This document shows, one piece after another, positions 47,503 to 60,100 of a stretch of 64,000 bases of DNA; the first letter of the stretch is position 1; every line of letters begins with the position of its first letter. Below the pieces are notes generated by a model. The model was given only the letters and a program-made list of their open reading frames with translations, was not told where the DNA came from and made no database searches. Source of the stretch: Sarcophilus harrisii (lineage: Eukaryota > Chordata > Mammalia > Dasyuromorphia > Dasyuridae); contig NC_045430.1 in NCBI RefSeq assembly GCF_902635505.1, positions 2,110,677 to 2,174,676 of the forward strand. The letters run 5' to 3'. A program made the translations under genes and the position numbers.

Positions 47503-50500
47503 ATGGGGGTTTTAAACTTACAGAAGACATTTGACCCGACGGAGAATTTTGTTCTGTGGTATGTGGCAAAAGATAAACAGAATAAGGAAGAAATCCAAAC
47601 ACTTCAGCCTTCAGTGTTCCTGAGAGTTTCTGGGGAGGAGTTACAGAAGATAATTCTCAATCCACAGGTAAAATTCTACCCCACAATTCTTGGGGATTTT
47701 CAGTGGATTCCTTTTTTATCCTACTTTGTCTCTGTTCATTTTGTTTCTTGAGTTGTGTGATGAAATCAATGTGCAGAGAATGATATGGTGAAATGACAGA
47801 ATTGCATACCTGTAGTGACAGAGAATCTGGTACTTTAGAGACATGGTAGAAGCCGCCTATTTTAAGTAATACTTGAGCTGCTATCCCCTCTGCATTGTGC
47901 TAATAAAATCAGCAACCACCTTCCAACTGAATAGCACTTAGCCCAATGCAAGTGCATCTTGGTTACTAAATTACATGACTGTGCTTAGAAGGAATACCAA
48001 TGATCTCACTGAGGAAGAAGATATCTCCAAAGACGATTCCAAGGCAACTATCGGCTTGATTCCCCTTTTTCTAGTAAAACATGTACATTATGTGGAATGT
48101 TTCAGACAAGACTGTTTTGATGGTTACATCCAGTTTATCCATTAGGATAAAGATGATAATATACAATCCTTAAGTAAGGTTATTATTAATGATCAGTTAA
48201 GAGAATATTTATACAAGGCCTTTTGCTTTGCAAAGTACTCTATAAACACTAACTTTTATCAGCCTCATATTGGTTCAAGGAAGCAACTGGTGTTATTATA
48301 CTGTTTTGAACGAAGTAACTCAAGCTAATAGACTTGAAGTGATTTGACTGGGGTCAAACAGCTAGTAAATGTTTAGAGTCACATTTGAACTGTCTACCCC
48401 AGAGTAAAACATACAGAAATATTAGTATTCTCTACTCTAGTTTCCTTTTTCAAATGTTTTTCCCATTTACCATTCTAACAATTTAGGAACTACTTCAAGG
48501 TATTGTACCCTCATAAAAGCTCACCGAAAATTATGTATTGACTTTTACAAGGACATTAATAAGCTGGAGACTGTTCGAAGAGATCAACAATGATTGTGAA
48601 GAGCCTTGAATCAGTGACCTGCTGAAGGAATCGGGTCTAATTAGTCTAGAGAAGAAGAGACCTGGGTGGAGCATGATAATATCTCCAACAATGGGATGGG
48701 CTGGCTTGTACTTGGACTTGTTCTGTTTGGTCCTATATGGTATAATAAACAAACATTTCAGTAAAGGGGCTGCTAAGTGGTGCAGTGGATAGAGCACCAG
48801 CCCTGAAGTGAGTCTTGTGATCTTATCTCACAAATAGCTTTCCAACTTCAGATTGATCTCCCCCAGGGGAGCCCAATGTCTCATAATGAATTTCAGGAGC
48901 TCTTACATATTTTTATTCTTTCTAAAAGATAGAGTTTTTTGAGTTGTAATATTCCTCTATGCAAATTCCACGTCTTAATTGTTGAGCTTTCCTCTTTGGT
49001 GAAGCACTTTCACACTGGGCACTCCCTCTTCAACTGTTTGAAAATAATGAACAAGCCACATTCAATTTTCTCTCCTCCAAGAAAAAAGAACCCCAATTCT
49101 TATACCTGGCCTTGAGGCATGGTCCTATTTCAAGGCCCTTCACCATCCACATCATCCTACTCGAGAGGTTCATCCCCAAGGTTTTCTCTCAATATACAAG
49201 GTCCTGGAATACTCCCAAAATGAAGGAAATGAGATGTGTCTAAGGGAAATTACAAGCCGCTGGTAACTGAAGAAAAACAGCTATGAAGGAAAAATCATGT
49301 CCATCAGCGAAGCAGATTAATAAAAGAGAAACCAAAAAACTAAAAAAGAGAGAAAAAACTTGTATATTTTTAAAAAGTTGACAAATCAAATCAATTGTGA
49401 TTAAAAAAGGGTAGGGAGAAAGAAACTTACTTCCTGAGGGTCTAACACAGTTGCACAACAAAGTCGGTAAGTTTACACCTTCCATTGCTCCTCAATGTGT
49501 AAACTCCACAGATGAGTAGAAATCCCAGAATTCCTTCTCTCTGTTGGCCTCCATATAAATGGGCCTCAGGCCACCTTGAGAATCACTGGCAGTTTCTCTA
49601 CATCCCGATTCAGAGAAGTGACGTTTTGCTGTCCCTCAAACTATCTCAAGAATCACCTCGGCAAAGCTCTCCAGAAAAAAGGTTCTCCTTACCTGGTAAG
49701 TGTTTCATTGATCCAATGGATCCTGTTATATGGATCCATATTTCTGTAGGATAGATATAGAACTAATTTGGCTGAAGCCATCGATGGTCATTTGGGAAGC
49801 CCTGGGCAATAACTCAAAAGTAGCAGGAGCTCCTGTTTCTGAGGAAAAATGCAAAATCATTTTTATGTAAATGGTCCTGAAGATAGACTCAAAAGTTATG
49901 GATTTTCATCCTGACTTTGCTTCTTCCTAGCTGCGAAACCTTGAAGAAACCTCTTTTGCTCACTGGGCCTGTTTTCTTCTCTGTAACATGAGCAAAATAA
50001 GACTTTGTCCCTCCATAGTCATAAGGATGTTATGAGGATGGGGAAATGAAAAGGAATAAGCATTTATAAAGAGACCACTGTATGCTAGGCACTCTTCCAA
50101 ATGCTTTACAAATGCTGCACAATTTATCCTTATACCAGGGTAGGTATTATGATCCCATTTTACAGATGAGGAAATTGAGACTAACCAAAGTTAAGCGAGT
50201 TGCACAGTCACAATCTAGTAAACAAATGTCTCTGGCCAGATTTCTTTTAGTTCTTCCTTGCTCCAGGCCCAGTGTTTTATCCACTGGGCCCACATGTCAG
50301 TGGTGAGACTATAGAACAGAAAGGAGAGAGATTTTCCTCAGAGACTATAGGAAAGCAGGCAAGAGAGGGGGAAGTTTCACAGGGAATCTGCTACCTGAAG
50401 TGGGCAAGAGGGCAGAGTCCTAATGGATTTTCTCTGAAATGAGTATTTGTGGATTTCTGTTATGATAAGGAGGACATGGGGCATTATTGAAGAGCTGTGC

Positions 50501-51163
50501 AAGTGGACTAAGAAGGGAAACCATGGGCATGAAGGAGGTAGCTGGGCCTCGGCACATAAAGTCCAGGGTATGGGGTCAGAAAGATCTGAATTCAAATCCC
50601 ACCTCAGACAACTAGCTGGGTGACTTTTGGCAGGAATTTTAATTTTTGCTTCCCTCACTTTCATATAAGAATAACAACCATTTTCCAGGGCTCTTATGAG
50701 GATCAGATGAGATAATAATTTTTAAAGGCTTAAATGTCTCTGTGAAGACCGAGTTAGTGCCCTGGATGCCCCAGAATCAGCCGGAGTCAGGATAAGCAAA
50801 AGTCCTTGGTCTTTATTCTTGGTCTCTAGGGGTAGATGTGAACAGGATGGACGCAAGTTCTCCACGACCTCCCTTCTCCTTGTCTACTGCCAAAGTGACT
50901 CTGGCTTGTCTTACTCCATGCCCTAATCCTTCCCACGATTCTCTGTATACACCAATTATCGAGCCAGCACAGAATAGTGGGAAGGGCCATTTTCCAAGCA
51001 TATGCTAATAGAGTATTGTCCAATCAGTAATTAGCCTTAAGTGCTCAGTTTCCAACCCCTCCCCCCCCCACCTACTCAGAGTTTCAGCCCTTTACATGCC
51101 TCCACATGATATATGCTAGTTATAATTATTATTATTTCTTGTTCTTCCTTTTTCCTTCTTCCT

Positions 51164-51198
<35 letters not shown>

Positions 51199-54100
51199 AG
51201 GCAATTGGGGTCAAGTGAACAGCTAGGAAGTGTTAAGTGTCTGAGGATTGAGATTTGACTTCAGGTCCTCCTGACCTCACAGCTGGTGCTCCATCCACTA
51301 TCCCACCTAGCTGCCCTTTCTTCCTTAGTTCTAATAATCATTATCATTACTTTTTCATTATGCCTTCTGCATTATTACTTCAATTATTGACTGGTATCAT
51401 TTTCAATCTTTCATTAACTTACAATTTTTATCTCAGTTCTATATATGCATATATACATACATGTGAATTTTTACCCCTTGAAAAATATACACTTAGTAAA
51501 TTTGGGATTCTGTCAATGGTCCTGAAGACATTTTTAAATGTCAAAATTTCTGAAGATAATAGAAAGCAAGGGAACAAGCATTATTTTTTTTTCTTTTTTT
51601 AAAGGGACTTCCCTCCCCCCCCCCCCCCCCCCCCAATAGTATTTTATTTTTCCAAATGCAGGTAAAGGTAGTTTTCAACATTTATTTTTGTAAGATTTTA
51701 TGTTGCAAATTTTTCTCACTCTTTCCTTTATCATCTTCTTATCAAGACAGAAAGCAATCTGATTTATATGCATATATATAACTGAGGCAAAAAAAATTGT
51801 TAATGAAATATATACATATATGAGAATAAGATCTCCTTACCAGATAGCAAGCAATCTGATATCCATGTATCCATCTATCTATCCATCTCTATATATAATT
51901 GAGGTAAAAATGTAAGTTAATGAAATATATATATATATATATATATATAATATAACAATAAGAATATATATAATAAACATATGTAAGAATTAGAAATATA
52001 TATAATTATTGATTCAATTGATTAAGTGGTCAAAATAGTTCTCATATAAATCTTTTTTTATGTCTTTAAATGTCTAAAGAGTCTGCCCTGATCACTCAAT
52101 TTGATTTCATTGGACAAAACAACTCGTGAGGTAGATGATGTACCTGCTACATGCAGGTTCCTTTACCAGGTAGCAAAGGAGCAAGAAAGACCTTGAATAT
52201 GAGCAGTCTGCCTCAAGAAGCTAAAAATTGAAGCAGGAGGCTGAACCAAGAGCACTAGTAACTTTAACTCAGAGGAGGAAATAATGTTGTAAGTGAGAGG
52301 TGGTAGAGATAAGCAAAAAAAAGAAAAGAAACTTCCAATCATTTAGACTGGTGGGGTGAGAGGTATTTTCTTTTTTTTTAGGTGTTTCTTCCTGCAAAAG
52401 TATAGCCATTGAACTGAAAAGGGAATACTGATTTTTAATTTCTTTCTGATTCAGGTGAAGCCAATTTGACAAATTGGTACATTAATCCTAGGAAAAAACA
52501 AAAACAACCCTCCCAGCATCCACACCCAGAGGCCATCATGGCCGGCAATCATCCAGGCAGCTTTCACAAGAGGCTTCAGCCCACCAGCCAGCTCCATTTT
52601 CAGGGCCAAGAAAAGGACCCAGCATTTCTGAGACCTGAGATGCCATCAGTCAACTCAAGAACTTGGAGACAGGACCCCGGAGTGGCACAAAATGCCGGTC
52701 AATCACAAGGTAAAATTCTAAAGCCCAGTCCTGGAAGCCGTTTAATAAGATCCCCACATTTTAGTAATTTTTTTCTGATTTTTCATTTATTCCTTGAACC
52801 TGATAATCCATTCAGTGACTGGAGAATATGTAGTTGAACCACAGGCCTAAAGTCAGAGAAGATCCAAGTTGGGAAGGAATTCACAGAAGTTTGAGTTCTG
52901 ATCAGTTCTTTCTTCACCCACCCCCACCCCTGCCCCTGCCCCTGCCCCTTGATGACACACCTGAACTGGAGGCATGAGGGCTCTGATGGCTGATTATCAG
53001 TTGGAAGACAAGGGTTTGAGTCTTTATAACTCCTGTGACCTCAGGCCCCTCAATTCAGTTCTCTGTCCACATGTATAAAACAAGCCATCCATCAAGGCTT
53101 CTTTATGAATTCATGACCCTTGAAAAATACACACTTAATAAATTTGGGGTTCTGTCAATGGTCCTGAAGACATTTTTAAATGTCAAAATTTCTGAAGATG
53201 ATAGAAAGCAAGGGAACAAGCATTATTTTTCTTTCTTTCTTTTTTTTTTTTAAGGGACTTTCCCCCTTCAATAGTATTTTATTTTTCCAAATACAGGTAA
53301 AGGTAGTTTTCAACATTCATTTTTGTAAGATTTTATGTTCCAAATTTTTTCTCACTCCTTCCTTTATCATCTTTTTATCAAGACAGCAAGCAATCTGATA
53401 TATGCATATATTTAACTGAGGCAAAAATTTATAAGTTAATAAAATATATATATATGAGGAAAAGATCTCCTTACCAAGATAGATATCAGGTTTCTTGCTA
53501 TCTATCCATCTATCTATCTCTATATATAATTGCAGTAAAAATGTACGTTAATGAAATATATATGAGTATATATAATAAATATGTGTAAGAATTAGAAATA
53601 TATATAATTATTGATTCAATTGATTAAGTGGTCAAAATAGTTCTCATATAAATCTTTTTTAAATGTCTAAAGAGTGTGCCCTGATCATTTAATTTGATTT
53701 CACTGGACAAAACAACTCATGAAGTAGATGATGTACCTGCTACATGCAGGATTCTTTATCAGGTAGTAAAGTAGCAAGAAAGACCTTGAATATGATCAGT
53801 CTGCCTCAAGAAGCTAAAAACTGAAGCAGGAGGCTGCACCAGGAGCACCAGTAACTTTAACTCAGAAGAAGAAATAACATTGTGTGAGAGGTGGTAGAGA
53901 TAAGCAAAAAAAGGAAAAGTAACTTCCAACCATTTAGACTGGTGGGGTGAGAGGTATTTTCTTTTTTTTTTTTTTTCAGGTGTTTTTTCATTCAAAAGTA
54001 TAGCCATTGAATTGAAAAGGGAATACTGATTTTTAATTTCTTTCTGATTCAGGTGAAGCCAATTTGACAAATTGGTACATTAATCCTAGGAAAAAACAAA

Positions 54101-57100
54101 AACAAGCCCCCCAGCATCCACACCCAGAGGCCATCATGCCCAGCAATCATCCAGGCAGCTTTCACAAGAGGCCTCAGCCGACCAGCCAGCTCCATTTTCA
54201 GGGCCAAGAAAAGGACCCAGCATTTATGAGACCTGAGATGCCATCAATCAACTCCTCAAGAACTGGGAGACAAGACCCCGGAGTAGCACAAAATGCCGGT
54301 CAATCACAAGGTAAAATTCTAAAGCCCAATTCTGGAAGCCGCTTAACAATCCCCACATTTTAGTAATGTTTTCTGAGTTTTCATTTATTCCTTGAACCTG
54401 ATAATCCATTCAGTGACAGGAGAATATATAGTTGAACCACAGGCCTAAGGTTAGAGAAGATCCGAGTTGGGAAAGAGTTCATAGAAGTTTTGAGTTCTGA
54501 CTCAGTTCTTCCTTCACCTGCCCCTGCTCCTTGATGACACACCTGCACTGGAGGCATGAGGACTCTGATGGCTGATTATCAGTTGGAAGAGAAGGGTTTG
54601 AGTCTTTATAACTTTTGTGACCTCAGGCTCCTCAATTCAGTTCTGCGTCTACATGTATAAAACAAGCCATCCATCAAGGCTTCTTTATGAATTCTTGACC
54701 CTTGAAAAATATACACGTAGTACATTTGGGGTACTATCAATGGTCCTGAAGAAATTTTTCAATGAGTCAAAAGCAAGGCAACAAGCATTTCTTTTCTTTC
54801 TTTTTTTTTTTTAAGGGACTTTTCCCCCTCAATAGTATTTTGTTTTTCCAAATACGGGTAAAGGTAGTTTTCAACATTCATTTTTGTAAGATTTTATGTT
54901 CCAAATATTTTCTCCCTCCTTTATCATCCCCTTATTAAGTCAGCAAGCAATCTGATAATGGGTTATACATGTGGAATCCTTTTAAATATATTTCCATATT
55001 TGTCATGTACAAGAATCATCAGACCAAAAGAGGAAAAAACATGAGAAAGAAAAAGCAAAGCAACAAGAAAAAAGGTGAAAACAGTAGGCTTTGATCTGCA
55101 TTCATGGTCCTCCCTCTGGATGCAGATAGCATTTTCCATTCAAAATCTATTGGAATTGTCTTGCATCAGCACATTGCTGAGAAGAACTAAGTCCATCACA
55201 ATTGATCATTATATAATCTTTTTTAAAAACAACTTTTTATTTACAAGTTATATGCATGGGTAATTTTACAGCATTGACAATTGCCAAACCTTTTGTTCCA
55301 ATTTTTCCCCTCCTTCCCCCCACCCCCTCCCTTAGATGGCAGGATGACCAGTAGATGTTAAATATATTAAAGTATAAATTAGATACACAATAAGTATACA
55401 TGACCAAACCATTATTTTGCTGTATAAAAAGAATCGGACTCTGAAATATTGTACAACTAGCCTGTGAGGGAGATCCAAAATGCAGGCAGGCGAAAATATA
55501 GGGATTGGGAATTCTATGTAGTGGTTCTTAGTCATCTCCCATAGTTCTTTCGCTGGGTGTAGCTGGTTCAGTTCATTACTGCTCTGTTGCAACTGATTTG
55601 GTTCATCTCATTGCTGAAGATGGCCAGGTCCCTCAGAATTGATCATTATATAGTATTGTTGTTGAAGCACATAAGATCATTATATATAATCTTGTTGTTA
55701 CTGTGTACAATGTTTTCTGGTTTTGTTCTCTTCACTCAACATCAGGAACAAGAGCATTTTGTTTGTTTGTTTGTTCTTTTGGGGGGTTGTTTTTGTTTTT
55801 GTCAAGGGGTTAAGGGTCTTGCCCAGAGTCATACAGCTACTAAGTGTCTGAGGTCATATTTGAACTCAGGTACACCTGAATTTAGGGCCAGTGGTCTATC
55901 CACTGCATCATCTAGCTGCCCCAGAAACAAGCTTTTTTAAGGGCCAGACATTGCACTAAATCCTTTACAGAAATCATCTTCCTCCATCTGCTCTCAAAGA
56001 CCTGAAACTAGTAGGGAGAAGATGACATAAAGACACAAGTAAAGTTTAGGGGGTTACATTTTATTAAGAGAAGAAAGTCTTCTGAATTGGGATTCAGTTC
56101 CTTCCTCTGTGATCTATATCTAGAGACTTCCAAACCCAATCCTGCAGATGTGATCAGTAACCACTTGATCCTTTTTTTCTTCCCAAATTTGTCACCTCTG
56201 AACAGACCTTATTATCTTTCCTAAGAAACCCACTCTTCCTCCTAAATTCTCTTTTTCTGTCAAGGGCACCCTTATCCTCACAATCAGAGCTTTAACATCA
56301 GTCGCCCTCAATTACTCACTCCCTCGCCATATACCCAATATTCTTTCTCTACAACATATCCTCAAGCACACATTTGATCACGTCATCCCCACATTTAGTA
56401 AATTCCAGTAGCTTCTGATTACCTTCAGCATCAGTATAAAACCCTCTGATTGGTGTTCAAAGCCCTTCAAAATCTAGCACCTCCTACCTTTCCAGTCATC
56501 TTGCACTTTCCAGCTTCTCCACCTACTCTTTGATTCATAGTCACTGGCTTCTTTGTTGTTCCTCTTTCAAAACACTCCACCTCCAGATTGGGCATTTTCA
56601 CTGGCTATCATTCATCTTCAGAATTCCCTCTTTTCTCTTTTGGTTTCCTTTCAGTGTCCCTAAAATCCCACCTTCCACAGGAAGGCTTTTCTAATTGCTC
56701 TTATTTTTATTGCCTTCATTTTTTTTTTGTTATTTCTTACTTAATCTATTTATAACTTGTTTGTATATAATTGTTTTTTTTTTCCTATTTAGATTATGAG
56801 CTCCTCAAAGACAGGGATTAGCTTGTGCTTTCATTTGTAACTCCCCCCAAAGCACTTAGCTTGATCACATAGTAGGCATTTAGCAAACGTTTCTTGACAC
56901 ATTGACAAATCTATCCCCTTCCCTCAAATCACAGGAGCTGATGCTAAATCAAGGGATCATCACCTCTCAATCAGACTATTCCCATCTCTTCCTATTTTTC
57001 AGTCTCTTCTTTCTCCAATCTATCTTCTACACAGCTGCCAATGTGATTTTCCTAATGCACGAGTCTGACTGCATCATTGCCCTGATTAAAATAAAAAATC

Positions 57101-60100
57101 AAGGGGTCTCTACTGTCCCAAATCACTTAAGAACTCCTCTTGATGGCTTTTTAATTTCTTCCCAACCTGATTCCTTCCTGAATATAATCACTCCCCTTTT
57201 CATTCTCAACTGACCCGCCGCACTGACCCTTTTTGCTATTCCCTATGTATGACACTCTGCCTTTGCATTGGCTGTACTTTGTGCCTGGAATGCTCTTTCT
57301 CTCCCTCACTTCAATAAAGAAGTTTCTGGCTGACTCCAAACTCAATCAAATCACCATGTTTATCCCCCACCCCAGACTTCCTGTGGCTACTTAGGACCCT
57401 TTTTTGCACATACTTTGAGAAGTGTCAGTACTCCATAGACAGCATGTAAGCTCCTCAAAGGCAGGGGACTCTTTCATATCCAGAGCTCTTGTCCATCCCC
57501 GTACCTGGCACAATGCTCCCAACACAGACCTTGCTGATTCTTGGCCGATTGATTAATTGATCTATTTCTTCCCACGCAGGTGTTCCGAGAAGCTCAAATA
57601 ACAAGACTGCTCTTAGAAAGCGCCCAGTTTATCCCTCTGCGGCTGAGATCCACGAAATGACATATGAACAAGTTGTAAGCTCCATCCTCCAGTTTCTTGG
57701 GAACGATCCACATTACGTGGCATCTGTGGACCCCAAACAACAAAAACCGTCAAAATCATCCAAGGGGACACAGAATCGCAAGGTAATTTTCCCACACAAA
57801 GCTTAGAGGATTTTCAGTATGAATTCAATCTAGATGTCCTTTCTTTTTCATATTTTTTCATTTATTGAGTTTTATTATATTAACAAATTTATTGAGTTTG
57901 ATTATAATGATAAAAAATACCATTATAGTCAAATAGGAAAAGGGAAGGCTTTGATGTTCCAGTACTTGCCTTCAGATCCTGGTTGTGATGACTGAGTGGT
58001 CAAGCACAGTAGGTCTTGGGGCCACAGTTCCCTCAAAAGCAAAATGACCGGCTTGGACAGATGGTTTCTAAGGTTTCTTCCAACAATTTAAGATTTATTA
58101 TCGTTATACCCAAATATTGTTTTTGTTCATCTCAAAACTTGATTTTGAGAAGGGTTTCATCTGATTGCCAAGGAACACCACGACACCCCTTGTTCACACT
58201 TTAATCTGTCCTCCACTGAGGGGCTTCCAAAGTTATTTCCCTAAGCAAGCTCTGATTTTCATTAAGTGAATTTCAGGATTCTGTTGTTTCTAGGATAAAA
58301 AACATCCCAATCCTTCTATAACCAGCCCTTTTTATCAGCTTTCTCCTGTTTGAGAGAATATTGAAGAGATAATATTTGTAGATAAACTGTTCCTAGCACA
58401 GTACTGACAAAAGTGGGTATTTAAGACCCTATTCCCTTTTCTTCCTTCCTCCTTTTTTTCCCTCTCATTTCCCTTTGCCCCTCCCTAGCTCCTTTCTTTC
58501 CTTCCTTTTTTTCTTCCCTCTTTCCTTTTTTGTCTTTCCTTCTCTTCCTCCTTCCCTCTCTCCCTTTCTTACTTCCTTTTTGATCTGGCTGTCGTTAACT
58601 GTTGGAATCCTTACAAAGTGTTAAGTCATTAGAATTGATAGAGACAATAATTATCTAATTTATCATGGTTCAGTATGATTGATCTGATCTTACAAGGAGA
58701 TGTTATGGGCCAGAAGAAACAAGGTACTAAGTGTAACTGATAGAAAGGATGCTTGTGTTCACACCTTTAGAGAGCTCATATAAGCAAGAAGCTCTTAGGG
58801 GCAGAGAGCACTCTGGGAGGAAACCCATAATCCCATTCTCAGAGGAGTCAACCTTTGAGATAGCATCAAAACAGCTGAGCTCAGTGAGCAGAGTTCAGTT
58901 GAAAAGATTGAGAGGGGAGCCTAAGTCAATTCAGGAGAAGCCCTCTCTCAGAGGCGCAACCAGATTCACTTCATCTCACACCACTGTGGTGGCTGGGCTC
59001 CTGTACTTCCTCCACTGAGACCAAGGCTGGTCTGAAAGGCTTTCCAGAAAGTTGCCCAGCCCCAGGAAAGGAGGCAAGATAGATTCATTCCAACTTTCAC
59101 CTTGGTGCTGGAGACATTCGGAGTTGAGCTAGAGGAATCAGATGCATTCCATTTTTCACCTTTGTGCTAGCTGGAGGCTGAAGGACAAACCTTTGGATTT
59201 GGAGACATTCGGAGGGAGCTCTTGGAACCAAGCAGAGAGAAAGGCCACCAAGAAAACTAACCGGGTTATTTTGGAGGAAGCAATAAAAGATCTGAACTTT
59301 TATCACCTGGCTGCGATTTGGAGTGATTATTACTTTTATCTGAAACTAAGGCAACCTCCAGAAAATCTCCCCAAGAAACCTGCTCCCAGAGAGAACCATT
59401 ATATTTTAAAGAAGAAAAACACCACAATTAATTACTTGTTCTTCCTCACATACTACTCCATCTTCCATGTCTGTCTTAGGCCTGACTGTCCTGGCAAAAG
59501 TGGGCATTTAAAAGCCTATTCCCTTTCCTCCCTTCCTCCTTCCTTTTTTTTCCTCATTTCCTTTTGTCCCTCCCTAGCTCCTTTCTTTCCTTCCTTTTTT
59601 CCCTTTCCTCTTTCCTTTTTTGTCCTTCCTTCTTTTCCTCCTTCCCTCTCCTCTCCCTTATTTCCTTTTTGATCCAGTTGTCATTGCCTACTTGCTCTTC
59701 CTCACATAATACTCCACCTTTCATCTTGGTCTTTGGTCTGACTGTCCCCCATGTCTCAAATGCTTTGCTTTCCTCACCTCTTCTTCTTAGCTTCTCTGAA
59801 TTGCCTCAAGATTCATCCCAAATCTTACCTTCAGCCGGAGACTTTTCCCAATCACCTCAGCTGCTAGGGCCTTCCCCTCCCAGATTACCTTCAATTTCTA
59901 CTGCATCTTTTTTGTATGTTCCCCATTTGTGCCTACTTCCATTAGACTGTGAGCTCTATGAGAGTAGGCACTCTCTTGTATTCTCTTGTAGCCCAATTGA
60001 TTAGGACATTAAGAGGAAGATCACTTGTCATCTTACTATCACAATTCTCCACTCCTGTTCCATTACTGAATTTCTTCCTTTTCTCCTCAAGCTTCTCTTC

